64,000 bases of DNA, taken from NCBI GenBank assembly GCA_018806915.1, contig JAGKQI010000009.1, positions 248,001 to 312,000 on the forward strand. The letters are read 5' to 3'. A program made the position numbers and the translations under genes. A model generated the notes under the pieces. It had not been told where the DNA came from and searched no databases. It worked only from the letters and a program-made list of their open reading frames with translations. This DNA comes from Phytophthora colocasiae (lineage: Eukaryota > Oomycota > Peronosporomycetes > Peronosporales > Peronosporaceae). Shown piece by piece: positions 11,111 through 22,125 of the stretch. The stretch's first letter is position 1, and every line of letters begins with the position of its first letter.

Positions 11111-11392
11111 TGTTGCAGGTGATCCAATACGATCCCACAATGATTACGGTAAGATGTTTACGCCACCGATGATTAGACGAGTAGGATGATTGGACGAGTA
11201 CAGAATGTTGGTGATTGGATGCACCAAATGATTGGATGCAGACCAGGTAGAGAAGACAGTGTAAGCTCATATCAATCAATCACTTCTGAATTTCCATTCT
11301 ACCCCTCAAGTGACTTCCCTCGCCTCGGCCTCCTCGCCTCAAGCTTCGGCAGTCCTCCCCTCGCAAGACAACCTCTGTGACGACCTTCTTCA
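11111..11392 (+). repeat. 3' LTR of Copia-1
   Basis: 282 bp, begins TGTTGCAGG and ends CTTCA, preceded by a polypurine tract and followed by target duplication GTCAC (11393-11397). Confidence 0.92.
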
Positions 11393-11408
11393 GTCACATG
11401 AGTGATGG

Positions 11409-11724
11409 TGTAACAGGGTTACATTGAAGAGTGACCTTAGTCACTCTTCCGAAGTGGATACATTTGGTGTGTCACACATCATGGTGACACGTGGCAGGTG
11501 GCTCCGCAGCCACCTATCACCTTCTATATAGGTTACACTATAGACATCTTTTAGTTTGTATTGCAGGCCAAGCTAACAAGTATCTATAATATATTCAGTC
11601 TTAAATCTACCTAATCTTTAGTTAGTCTCCCCAAGTCTTTGGGGACCGAGTGAACTGCCGTTCACTAGGAGTTTGTATACTCCAAGCCTTCCTCTGTGTG
11701 AAGTGCTGTGTGACCCCCGTCACA
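11409..11724 (+). repeat. 5' LTR of Gypsy C
   Basis: About 316 bp, TGTAACAGG...CGTCACA. A TATA-like CTATATAGG lies at 11524-11532. At least seven perfect hairpins are visible, for example GAGTGAC/GTCACTC, GGTGGCT/AGCCACC, TCCCCAA/TTGGGGA and GTGTGAC/GTCACAC at the end. The 3' boundary is set by comparison with the B1 LTR and by the adjacent primer site. Confidence 0.8.
11525..11530 (+). promoter_or_regulatory. TATA-like box in the Gypsy C LTR
   Basis: TATATA within CTTCTATATAGG, about 200 bp before the end of the LTR. A core promoter at the U3/R boundary is expected for an LTR; assignment by sequence only. Confidence 0.4.
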
Positions 11725-11726
11725 CT

Positions 11727-11743
11727 TGGTAGCACTTGTAGTC
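11727..11743 (+). promoter_or_regulatory. Primer-binding site of Gypsy C
   Basis: TGGTAGCACTTGTAGTC two bases after the LTR. The first eight bases match the complement of a tRNA ending TGCTACCA, as in many initiator-Met tRNAs. B1 has the near-identical TGGTAGCACTTTGTAGTC at the same place. The tRNA identity is tentative. Confidence 0.55.
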
Positions 11744-11808
11744 AATCCTACGCCTACGCGGGTAGATTGATTACCCGAATCCTCTGTGGCCAGAAGTAGT
11801 TGGCCACC

Positions 11809-12809
11809 ATGGATCGAAGTGAGTTTCCTCACTTGACCGACTCTCAGTTTGAGTCGGTCCGGTGGCGGGCATCTTTGGGATGGATGCCTTCCGAAGTTTT
11901 GCGGCGGCGACGCCGGCCGAGCAGGTCGAACGCGTGGCAGCGTTCGACATGTACGAACGTGGGCTCATTGAGCACGTTCGAGGAACCTTTGAGGCTCCTG
12001 TGGTTGAACCGAGGCCGGTTCAGCCCAAGCCTTTAAGACTCAAGGTTCTTCCCTATGAAGGGAAAGAAGGTGAAAACCTTCACTTCTGGATCCGGGAAGT
12101 TGAGCTCGCCATGGAGGCGGCTCTCATCTCGGTGGAGCGACTCCGGGTCGCTTTCGCGCTGTCTAACCTCGGGGGTCGAGCGAAGGCATGGGCGTACACG
12201 CGCGAAGCGACGTCGCCTGGATGTTTTACATCCTGGGCCCAGCTGTGCGATCAGCTTCGGGCCGCATTCCTCCCGGCGAACTATGAGTATCGCCAGCGGT
12301 CACGCTTCCTAGCCTGCAAGCAAGGGAAACGTGACCTGTACGAGTACATCCAAGAGATGCGCGTTCTCGTGGCATCTCTGGTAGGGAACCCCCTACCTGA
12401 ACACATCCAAGTAACTGTGTTCATGGACGGCTTAAGAGTAAGCCTAGCCCGCACGCAACTGTTCCGCGTGCAGGTCAACACGATGGAGGAGGCGATACAA
12501 GTCGCGCTCCAGGAGGAGTACAGCCATACACAGGCTCAGACTCCTGCCTCTGCGTGGCAAGGCCACAGCGGTCCGACGACGGCGTCGGCCAGTGCTCCTG
12601 GGAATGGAGCAGGCTCGGGACCAGCCCCTATGGACTTGGGGCTCGTCGAGCAGAAACGCATCCGCTGTTTCGAGTGCGGGCGTTTCGGACACTTCGCATG
12701 TGTCTGCCCCTCTGGGGGGCAATGGAAGAGGTCTTCCAAGCGTCAGGGCTCTAAGGGCCGCTGGAAGAAGCCGGCGCCCAAGAGTCAGGGGAACTCCGGG
12801 GACCAGTAG
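11809..12809 (+). pseudogene. Gypsy C gag
   Basis: The natural start is probably ATG at 11809 in a good context (GCCACCATGG), giving MDRSEFPHLTDSQFESV. A frameshift near 11865 moves into the long frame that runs to 12809. A capsid domain similar to B1 gag follows (FAL SNLGGRAKAWAYTR; LRAAFLPANYEYRQRSRFL), then a zinc knuckle CFECGRFGHFACVC (CX2CX4HX4C) and a basic Lys/Arg tail. Gag packages the RNA genome into virus-like particles. The frame ends TAG, and protease lies in another frame downstream. Confidence 0.82.
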
Positions 12810-12973
12810 GGGCGGGGCGCCCTACTGGGGAAACACTAAGTCCCCATGCGGGTGGTGCGGGAGGCACACGCAGTGGAGACTTAGCCCCAGAGAGGCTTGG
12901 GACTCTCAAAGCGGAGAAGGGCAGCGGTGGGCTGCTGCTGGTACACGCGAGTGTACGGGGGTTTAACAACCCC

Positions 12974-15900
12974 TTTAGAGTCTTGATAGACTCTGGGGCG
13001 AGCAAGAACTTTGCTCACCGACAAACTGTCGCGAGGAACCGCGGCAAGTTTGAGGACGCTCTACGTGAGAGCGAGGGAAGTGGGCTAGTCGCCGTACAAC
13101 TAGCCGATGGTACGGTGGTGGAAGTACCAAAGATCCAGGTGGACCTGGCTGTGAAGTTTGAGGACTTCGACAGTGTGGAGTCGTTCATTGTCCTCGAGAT
13201 GGACAAGTACGACTTGATCCTAGGGATGCCGTGGCTTGAGAAGCACGAGCCCTGGATCGATTGGCGCGGCAAAGCCATTGGGGCTAGCCGGCCTGCAGTC
13301 TCTGACAGAGCTTTGGTGAGTCATGTTCCCACCTCTGCAGGACTAAGGGCGTTCACTGGAACCGCCAGGACGCGGCAGCGTCCGAGGAGTATTTGGGGGC
13401 TGGTGTAGTCTACATCGCCCCACACGAGAAGTGATCGTGGGCCATGGATGGCCGGGGCAACGGGCGGAGGCCCTTGCCCTACGTGTGGGTCTGCAACGAC
13501 AGCAGGGCCCCACGCACGAAGTCGCAGCGACGTACAGGCTGCGACTGTGGTAGTGCCCGAGAGCACTAACCAGGTGGGTAACTTAGGTCCACAAGCGGAT
13601 GAAAGAGTTCCGCAGGAAGCCAAGATGGCTCGCGATGCCGAAGTAGTGGCATCGCCAGGCGTACGAGAAGTAGTTCGACGCCAGGTCGCTCAGACCATAA
13701 CTGATGCGGGTAACAGAGTTCCGCATGGAGCCACGAGGGCTCGTGATGCCGAAGTAGTGGCATCACCAGGCGTGAGATAAGTTGTTCCACGCAAGGTCGC
13801 TCAGACCATAACTGATCAGGAAGACACCAAGGGTGCTTCCGATGCGGGTAACGCAGTTCCGCACGGAGCCATGAGGGCTCGTGATGCCATCGTAGTGGCA
13901 TCACCTGGCGTGGGTAAGTTAATCCCACGTCATGGTCGTAAGCCGGGGTTGGTAGAATACCATCCCGAAGAAGTCCACGAGGACTTGGGACAGGAGCTAA
14001 AGGCTCCTAGGTCACAGTCGGTCGAAGAATGCTATCACATCTTCGACGGCGTGACCGGGCATCGCGTGAAGGCGGGGGCCATCGAGTTGGCACCCCTGCC
14101 TGAGGTATCAGAGCTATTGAACCTCGAGGAAGTCGCGATGGAGGACTTCCTGGCCGAGTTGAAGGCCGGGGAGATATCGGAGATAATTCTCCTTAGGCCG
14201 GAGCCCACTCCAGAGGAGTTGAACTCCTCCTCAGTGATGGACGAAGACGTCCTGGAGGAGTTCCGGAAGCAGCGTGCGTCGCGCACGGGCTCCGAGATTC
14301 TGAAGAATCCGAAGGATCCGTTGTATCCTTTAGTGAAGGAGTTTGAGGACGTGGTGTCTAAGGATCCACCCTCAAAGCTCCCACCAGACCAAGGGATCAG
14401 GCACGAGATTGATCTCGTGCCAGGCACAAAGTATTGTGTCACGCATCAATGGCCCCTGCCCCGAGAGCAGAGCGACGTCATTGACGCGGTCTTCGCCGCT
14501 AAGTCGAAAGCGGGAATGGTGCGGGAATCGAAGTCCCCGCACTCGACGCCAACCTTCTGCGTTCGCAAGCCGAACGGGAAGTGGCGTCTGGTTCATGCTT
14601 ACAATAAGCCGAACAGCGCGACTGTGCCAGCACAGACGCCGATTCCTCGCAAGGATGTGTTGTTGAACAACATGGCCGGCTGTACGCTGTATAGCGCGCT
14701 GGATCTGGTGGATGGATACTACCAGATCCTGATGCGGGAGTGTGATATCCCGCTCACGGCCGTGAGCACGCCGAGCGGTATGCTCTGGGAGTGGCTGGTA
14801 ATGCCACAAGGTCTATCCAACGCGCCAGCGACCTTCAATCGCTTGGTCACACAGTTGTTTAGACCTTTGCGTGCGTTCACGCAGACGTACTTTGACGATA
14901 TATTCGTCCATAGCCGTGCCGAGGGAGTTGAATACAAGCCTGGCAAGATCAACACGCTTGCCGACGCTTTGTCGCGCAGGCCCGACTATGAGTTCGCTCA
15001 TATTAGTCGGACCACGACGGATCTTTACGATCGAATACGCTTGGCGTATCGGGACGATGATACCCTCGCCCCTATTGTGCGGTATTTGTCCGCTGGCACG
15101 GATGCCAAGGTCGAATGGCTTACGCCTCGACAGCGGGTACGGCTCCACCGCTATGAGTGGGCCGATGGCCTGCTCCACTATCGGGTGGAGCCCGGGGATC
15201 CTCCGCGAGTCGTTGTTCCCAACGACGAGGATCTGAAGTATGATATACTTCATGAGTCACACGATGTGCCTTCGGGTGGCCACTTGGGCCGAGAGAAGAC
15301 CTATCACGGGGTCTCTCAGATGTTTTGGTGGGCCCACATGTACAAGTGGGTGGCCAAGTACATCAAGACATGTGAAACATGTCAGCGCGTTAAGCCAGCA
15401 GGGCACGCGTCGGCTCCACTACAGAGCCTGCCAGTCCCGCTGGACTGCTGGAAGTCGATGAGTCTCGACTTTGTCTTCGGCCTTCCGGCCGATGACCAGA
15501 AGAACACCGGCATTGTGGTGTTTGTATGCCGGTTGAGCAAGATGGTGCATCTTGCTCCGGTCTCTGAGACCATTACCGGGGAACAGACTGCGAAGTTGTT
15601 CCTTGATAGCGTCTTCCGCTATCACGGGTTGCCTGAGACTGTTGTCTCTGACCGTGACCCGCGGTTTACCGCTGCGTTTTGGAAAACGCTGTTCCAGTTG
15701 CTTGGAACACGGTTGACGATGTCAACGGCGGACCATCCGCAGACCGATGGTCAGACTGAGCGCGTCAACCGAGTGGTTGAGGACGTGCTGCGCAGTGTTT
15801 GCGCTGAGACGCCGCGCTCTTGGTCAGCGCAGCTGCCTATGGTTGAGTTTGCACTCAACAACGCGGTACACGCGTCAACGGGGTTCACGCCGTTCTACTT

Positions 15901-16198
15901 AAACGGGCTTCGGAATCCCCTGGTGCCGCTCACACTGGGTGGGGGCACCGCGGCTTCGAGAGTAAGTGGGGGAGAGGCTCGGAAAGAGCTTTCCTCCCAG
16001 GTTTCCGGTGTGGAACCAGCCGCGCTGCGGAAGAAGTTGTCGACATTTGTCGGCAACAGGCTGAATGTGATCAGCCGGGTGCGAGATGCAATGGCACTCG
16101 CACAGGACAAACAAAAGGAGTACTCAGACCAACATGGGAGAGGAAACTTAAGTGTATTTAATGTGGGTGACTTAGTGCTACTCGACACTACCTCTTAA
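12974..16198 (+). pseudogene. Gypsy C pol: protease, truncated RT, integrase
   Basis: One frame apart from stops at 13406-13408 (TAG) and 13778-13780 (TAA). Protease: LIDSGASKNFAH and LILGMPWLEKHE. A long linker carries a tandem repeat. RT: YNKPNSATVPAQTPIPRKD, FSALDL-type palm, LSNAPATFNR, and catalytic YFDD (14888-14899). At about 14922 the sequence jumps in frame from FVHSRAE to EYKPGKINTLADALSRR, so the RT thumb and RNase H (about 735 bp in B1) are missing. Integrase is complete: HHCC zinc module, DD35E (VVSDRDPRF, TDGQTERV). The frame breaks at 16196-16198. Confidence 0.87.
13592..13935 (+). repeat. Tandem repeat in the Gypsy C protease-RT linker
   Basis: Three imperfect units starting near 13592, 13703 and 13841 (about 111, 138 and 95 bp). 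Each contains a GTTCCGCA block followed by CTCGTGATGCC, AGTAGTGGCATC and CAGGCGT. Translation repeats VPHGA-RARDAEVVASPGV. Confidence 0.8.
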
Positions 16199-17057
16199 CA
16201 CTGTTAGCTCCACGGTGAACAACAAGTTGAAGCATCGCTTCATTGGACCCTTCAAGGTCCTGAGTAGGCACCCTCAGGGTCATGCGGCCCCTCAAGAGGT
16301 TGAGGGCGGCTGCGAGGAGGAGAGCGAACCTCCTCGACGCGAGGTTGAGCGTCAGGCGCAGAGCGCCCCAGGTAATAGGGAGTTTGGTGACTCCCAGGGG
16401 CGAAGCCGTATCTCGGTGGAAGGTACGAGCGGTGTGGATACACCGAGGGGCCAAAGGAGTAGGCCCCTAGGCGAGAGTCGAACGACGACTGGGAATACGC
16501 GTACGGTTGCGACTCCCGGCGAGATATCGTCGCCTGAAGGTCGTAGATCTCTTGACGAAGGGAGTCAGGTGCCCGCGAAGAGGCACTACGGTCTACACGA
16601 CCATGAAGACCCTGCATCGCGAGACGCAGGTCTTCCAGTAGGCGCACGACTCCAGGTTGGCCGACTGCAAAGGCAGCCTGGCCGCCAACACCAAGACCAA
16701 GGGCGACCTCAAGCGCGAGGACACGCGCTCGGAGGAGGCGGACCTCCTCCTGTTGCTGAGCAACAAGTTGGTCAAGAGGCCCAGTCGAAGGCCTCTGAGT
16801 CCCCAACGTCGGGGACGGCTCGAAAGAGCAGTCGAGCGAGGCCTCCTCCGGCTTTGCTTGACCGGAACGGAGAACGCCACTACCATGTGGAGCGGGTTCT
16901 CCAGGAGCGACGTCGCGGTGGGAAGCGCCAGCTCCGAGTGAAGTGGCGCGGGTACCCTGCGTCGCAGAGTACCTGGGAGCCGATTGAGCGGCTCCAGGTT
17001 GACTGCCCGAAGGCTGTCGCGTGCTGGGAAGAGGCACGGCGGCAGCCTCGTAAGTAG
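16194..17057 (+). pseudogene. Gypsy C pol C-terminus with chromodomain
   Basis: After a frameshift near 16190 the plus-strand frame resumes with HRFIGPFKVLSRH (integrase C-terminal GPY/F-type module). It lacks the segment that in B1 reads RLDIPSSMRLHPTFYVGRL, then runs through a low-complexity charged linker to a chromodomain: HYHVERVLQERR, LRVKWRGYPASQSTWEP, CWEEARR. Chromodomains target integration to methylated-histone chromatin. The same DNA is open on the other strand as part of the antisense ORF. Confidence 0.75.
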
Positions 17058-17920
17058 TCCGCGGCTTCTTAGCCGCTGAACGGGGTTGGAACACAGGTGT
17101 ATGTGTTCCATACCCGCGCTCATTGTGAGCGCTGGACTGAGACTCAGTTCTCAGTCGCTCCATCTGATGATGGAGCTGACGTTTGCCTACGAGGTGGGCA
17201 AACTGGACACGAAGGTCCCGGGCGGAGGATGTCCTCCAGGTGATCTTCGTCACGGAGTTTGTTGTACTCCTGGGTTGACTTGACTGTCAACCGGACCCAT
17301 TGCCAGAGGAGGTCCTCAACGTCGATCCACGACGCAGTGTTCTCTGGGAGAACCCATGGGAAACCCCGTGTGGGCTTGAGACCACCCTTAGTCTCAGGCT
17401 TCTTGCGAAGCGAGGTGAATTCCTTGAGAGGAACTCGATGCTGTGCTAGAAGCACGCACCTGGCAACAGAGAGGTTGCCTTGAAAGAGAGGTTCTTTCTG
17501 AACCAAGGCCCACTCATAGTCGCCTTTGGAGGTATGGCCCCCTATGAGAGGACGTGGGTCCTGGAGCTGCTCGAGATACGCAGCAGCTCCCGAGCCTTGA
17601 TCGGGCGGGTAGTATCCCCGCTGGTGGGCAGAGCCCTCATCGTGTTCATGAGACCAACCTGCGACCGTTGGTGCGGTGCGCATTGGCTGTTGAGAAGCCT
17701 GAAAGAGCTCTTGCTGCTCATCGAGATCGTTATTGATCTCTTGGGGGTCGCGGATGAGCCCCTCCTCCTCATCGGCGTCGTCATCGTCGACGTCGTCGGG
17801 GCCGAATATCTTTTCGAGCTCCCTTCTCCTTGTCATGTCTTGACAAGGAGACTGTGAAGCATGACGCTTCTTGGAGTTGGTGCTGGGCACCTTTGTGGTA
17901 AAGCGAACGAGAAATTTCAC
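16252..17920 (-). pseudogene. Antisense ORF of Gypsy C
   Basis: Two minus-strand frames (17920-17144 and 17253-16252) that appear to be one gene broken near 17200. The N-terminal part has KIFGPDD followed by an acidic run, a helical middle, and a Cys-Pro motif GPSCPVCPPRR. B1 has ELFGEDY, an acidic run and TPCPCCPP in the same order, so the two are probably homologous. The C-terminal part has a coiled-coil segment (VAQQQEEVRLLRARVLALE), as in B1, and overlaps the chromodomain region of pol. It reads inward from where the 3' LTR would have been. No known function. Confidence 0.55.
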
Positions 17921-17930
17921 GGAGAGGCGA

Positions 17931-18488
17931 TATCAGCCACATAACCGAAGAGAGCCGGAACAAGCGACAGGGGGACCGGTGATGCCCAGATCTGACGCGA
18001 ATCAGATGAGGGTACGAGGGATCCCATCGGGGAACAGGCATCAGGGACATCAGCCAAAGGTCGTTCGAAGGACGGGGAGCGGTGTTCGTTGGTGATCGGA
18101 GTTCTACCGGGTGGAAGAATAAGGAGATCAAGGGTGTTCTAGCGCGATCGGCGATGGCGGGGTCCCGAGGGAGCGTGATTTTGGCTCACGGATCATCCCG
18201 GCGTCCTGGAGCCTTCTAACGACATGATCCTAATTCTCCGGGCGGCAGGATCACGTAGTGATCCTCTCCCGTTTAAGTACGAGATCAGCTTCGGATCAAG
18301 CTCAGCCCTAAGCCCGATGCAGACTCTTCTGGTACCCCGATCCTGATTCTCCGAACGACTACCAAGCGGCCTACCGACGGGTACACAAGGTGAAATACAC
18401 ACAGCTAGATCACGGATTATCGGTGTCTGGGCGCAAGTGGTGATCGAGACCTGCCTTAACAAGATTTTGGCAGATCCGCTCCACCACA
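17931..18488 (+). repeat. Degenerate family A-like LTR and leader before A2 gag
   Basis: Short blocks match the A LTR (AGAGAG..GAACAAGCGACAGGGG followed by GATG.CCCAGAT), indicating a diverged or rearranged A LTR up to about 18365. From about 18366 the leader CCTACCGACGGGTACACAAGG matches A3 (30092 onward) closely. No clean LTR start or target duplication is visible on this side. Confidence 0.5.
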
Positions 18489-20793
18489 ATGGTGCGTGTG
18501 CCCGGATCTACTGGTGACTTCGGATATCACCGTGAGTCCCAAGAAGATGTCAAGGTAAAAGAAGAACAAGGGGAAGAAGTGCCTACGAATGTTGGATCGA
18601 CGGAGGCACCGCTGAAGACAGAAAGATCCACAGATTAGCAGAGTTCTGGGAGGATCTCTACTGACAGACACGAGGCAGACCTGGATCGCAATCCAGATCT
18701 TGAAGAAAAACCTCGAACTGCTTCCAAGGCCCCTTTGAGGGCCATCCGCACACGAGCGATAAGGAATCAGCAAAGCTGAAACCTAATCTGCTCACCAAGT
18801 CAGTAGCTGCTTCAAGATCGACGAAGAAGAAGAAGATCAAGAGCACCCGAGCGAAACTGAAAACCCCAGATTCAGGATCCGAAGACGTCGTTAAGTCAAG
18901 GTCAAAGATCACCAACGATGCAATCGAGATGGCTTATTACCGGAAAGTGCTAAGTGATATCCTGCTCCAGGACCCCGTCCTAACGATTATACAGGCTGGC
19001 CAGATCGGAGAGCTATCCGGTCCAGTGTCGAGACCCCTGACCACTACCGACCGCTTGAAGGCGGTGAAGGTCTTGCTAGACCTACTCCAAGAAGCGGGTT
19101 TGGTGGCGGGAGAGTTCGATCCGAACTCTATATTCGACATGGAACTCCGAACCATTCAGACTGCGAGTTAAGACCTATTCGATGCCCTCAAGACCCTAGT
19201 CGGCGAACGATCACGAACGCTGGAGCTAGGCTACCAGACCGGATCGTCGCACTATGCGTCAGCTACATCGGAACCGGACTCCGATAGCCCCAGAGGCCCA
19301 CCACGCATGTCGCTGGGCCCCTCGGAGCTAAGTTCCTGAAGTCACGAGTCAAGAAACAGGACCAGCGATCCACGGAGGTGAAACTGGAGCCAAAGGTGCT
19401 TGACCAAGTGAGGAGCCGACAGGCAATAACTAATCATGTTATTTCAACAGCCAAGCCTCCCGGGTCCGACGAGAAGCTGGACCAATACTTCCAGATGGCG
19501 ATGGACCGGTTCCTGAAGGAACAAAGTCAGTTGATTCCGAGAAACCCGGTCCGGGGAACATCCGATGTGGACATGGAATCGGTCGCAACCCAGGATCCAG
19601 ATCCCTGGGAATACGACCCCGATGACTTGGGGATACCAAACACCGGCCGACCTACACCAAGTCGAGCTGCAGTGGCCTCGGCCGCCATCGGGCCAGGAGG
19701 GTCCTCGTTGATCCAAAGGGTGCGGATCTCGGCGATCTCGGATTTGAAGGAATTTGCTGGTAAGGATCTGGACGAAGATCGCGCACGGGCCTGGATCGGC
19801 AAAGTCAAATCAGCGTTTCAGCATGATCAAGCCACGGAAGAGGAAAAATGCCTCACGTTCGCTGACCTGATGATCGGCCCAGCTAAGAATTGGTATCGCC
19901 AGCTGAGTCGGACCACGAAGACCTGTTGGGCAGATTTGCTCGATAGTTTCCAAACACAATACTGCGGACTGGGGATGTCTGTTGCGTGGCAATACTACCA
20001 TGCCCGCAAACGATCCGAAGAGACCCCTCTGGATTACCATTATCGGCTCAACGTAGGCGCTCTGAGGGCTAAACTCAAAATCAAGGATGGGAGCCCCAAG
20101 GCTCGTCGGGAACACGTCGATCATTATATCGAAACATTGGGTGATCCCGAGCTAGCCGATCGGCTGACCTTGCTTCGGCTCACAGACGTCGGAGATCTGG
20201 AGGAAGTGCTTCGCGCGCGGGAAAGAGCGAAAAGTAGACAGCGTAAGTCTGCATTCGGCTCGAAATACCGACAGAAGATACCCGCTAGCGCCCCAACAGC
20301 GCCCGCTCGGGTTGTGGTGCGCGCGATTCAGGCCCACGATCCAAGTTCAGAGTCAGAAGAAGTCTCCGGATCGGACGGATCCGACTCCGAAGGCGACCTC
20401 CGGAGAATCTATCTCGCTGCGGCAGATGACAAGTCGACCGGTACTGGAGGCGCTCCCCACCAGGCGGACCAACCACGATCTCACGCGAACACGCAAGATC
20501 GGAGTCGGATCTCGGATCGTCGAGGCTCGCCGGATCATGATCGGAGCCGCTGTTCACACTGTGGATCGCGGAAGCATACGGATCTGGACTGCTGGAGACG
20601 TCTAACTTGTGAAAAGTGCGGGAAGAGGGGTCACCCAACGGATCGCTGTCTGTATACCTGCCGTGGTTGTGGGGAGATCCATGAGGCTGGAGAATGCCCC
20701 ATGGAGGAATTCTACAACCAGATCCGCAAGTGGTACGATCCGACTCGACACGCTGGGTTGTTTCCTGAGAAGGTGGAGAAGATGTTAAACTAG
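18489..20793 (+). pseudogene. Gypsy A2 gag
   Basis: ATG at 18489 starts MVRVPGSTGDFGYHRESQ, which stops at TAG 18636-18638. Further breaks lie near 18735 and at 19169-19171. From 19378 the frame is open for 471 residues: a capsid-like region (EFAGKDLDEDRARAWIGKV, WYRQLSRTTKTCW, YYHARKRSEETPLDYHYRL) and three Cys/His clusters: CSHCGSRKHTDLDC, CEKCGKRGHPTDRC, CRGCGEIHEAGEC. The second is a canonical CX2CX4HX4C knuckle, unlike A3 and A4. From about 20232 the sequence becomes practically identical to A3, whereas upstream it is clearly diverged. Confidence 0.8.
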
Positions 20794-20795
20794 GA

Positions 20796-22125
20796 CGCTC
20801 GCCGGTTTGGAAACCGGTACGAGCCGAGCGTTCTGAGTACTGCATCTATGCATATGTGAACAAGAAATCGAGAGATCAAGATAAGGAGAGTTCGGATCTG
20901 CGCGGTAATACGTGTAAGTTGCATACGTATACTGCTAGGATCGCGAGTCTTCCCCGGATCGATGAGTTCTCGCGATCTGGTGCGGAAGTGGCTTTGGATC
21001 TCAAGGAAGGAGAATCCAGGGGGTACTGGAAATACCACGCACCAGGAAAACGGTTCTGCCAAGCCAAAATATCAGGCAAGATCAATCATGAAAGAGCGAT
21101 CTTGCTCCTGGACACTGGCGCCGAGGTATCCATCTTGGATACCGCCTTTGCTCGTAAGGTTGGGTGCCACTTTGACACCAGTCAGAGACAGGAGTGTGTT
21201 GGGATCGGTGACAATGTGTATACCACCGAAGGGAGAACGAGAATCAAGATCACGCTTGCAGGATACTTGGTTTACTTTTTCGATATTTGGATCGGGGATC
21301 TATCCGGACAAGACGCGATCCTGGGTATGGATTTCATGATCCCGGCTGGGGTCCGGATGGATCTAGCGAAGGGATCGATGTGCCTACCTAATGCGGTGGG
21401 GATCCCACTTAATGGTCGTAAGAGATTATATGGGGAAAGGTAAGATCCGTAAAGCTGGAAGAAGATTTGAGTATACCGGTTGGGGAATCTGAAGAGATCG
21501 CATCAAGAGTGAAATTATCGGCGACGGAGAAGTTGTGGGTGACCAGAGGCGATCGATGGGTACCTACTGTGGTAGATGGACGCGGCCGAACTCGGTACTT
21601 AGCGATCACGAGTCTGAGCGAGAAGATTCTACGACTTGATCACCGATTACAGGTCGGAATGATACTTGATCAAGAAAAAGTTCCTCGATACCCCGGGTTT
21701 GTATCGGTCGGCTCGCGGCGTTACATGGAATGGCAGAATCTAGCTCAAGAAGCGACTGTGGACGCAAGACCAGAACCTCAGGAATCCGTAGAGATCCCCT
21801 TACCGTCGGTCGAACGGCCGACCTACGTTACGCCGCAATCCATACTCTGCCGAGGTGGGACGACCAAGACCGATCCTGATCCTGCGCCGATATCGACATT
21901 GGAACCCCGATCGCAAATTCAATCGACCGATATAACCGAAGTCAAGGTCGCGTTTCTCGAGGCACAACAGGATCCCATGGATACCCCACCGCTCACAATC
22001 AGTCCCAACAGGACCCCGAGTGGCGAAGCTGGGGGCGGTGAGACGAATGAGAGCTTGCCAGATCAGGCCCCAGTTCGAACAGATCGGACATGTGAAGAAG
22101 AGACCGGAGTGAAAACTGAAAATCC
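20796..22125 (+). pseudogene. Gypsy A2 protease and linker
   Basis: Frame open at 20856-21443 contains the retropepsin active site LLLDTGAEVSILD and the C-terminal GQDAILGMDFM. A one-base shift near 21445 moves into the frame 21467-22125, an acidic/Pro linker (EKLWVTRGDRWVPTVVDGR...). Copia-2 interrupts it at 22125. The apparent tail beyond (KKAPRPAAVYR) is LTR sequence. Confidence 0.8.
22121..22125. repeat. Target-site duplication of Copia-2, left copy
   Basis: AATCC before the 5' LTR, repeated at 26622-26626. Removing the element restores a sequence aligning with A3 near 33870. Confidence 0.88.

Larger units (their letters stand above)
6539..11392 (+). mobile_element. Copia-1, complete Ty1/Copia LTR retrotransposon
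   Basis: Flanked by a perfect 5-bp target duplication and bounded by 282-bp LTRs (TGTTGCAGG...CTTCA). Order is gag, protease, integrase, RT, RNase H, which defines Ty1/Copia. It sits inside Gypsy fragment B0. The two LTRs differ at about five of 282 sites by eye, so it is fairly young, but the coding region has several frameshifts and one stop. Its 5' LTR is itself interrupted by an inverted solo LTR. Confidence 0.93.
11409..17930 (+). mobile_element. Gypsy family C, truncated chromovirus
   Basis: Has a 5' LTR, primer site, gag, pol with a C-terminal chromodomain, and an antisense ORF, but no 3' LTR: at about 17925-17940 it changes abruptly to family A-like sequence. It abuts the last 11 bp of B0 on the left. 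It is related to family B in gag, RT, integrase and antisense ORF. Hairpin-forming inverted repeats run through the whole element. Several stops, frameshifts and an internal deletion make it defective. Confidence 0.88.

Noticed and set aside
18193..18915. Minus-strand frames opposite the A2 leader and gag
   Set aside because: Similar frames recur in A3 and A4 only where the DNA is duplicated; no domains, and the sense strand is recognisable gag.
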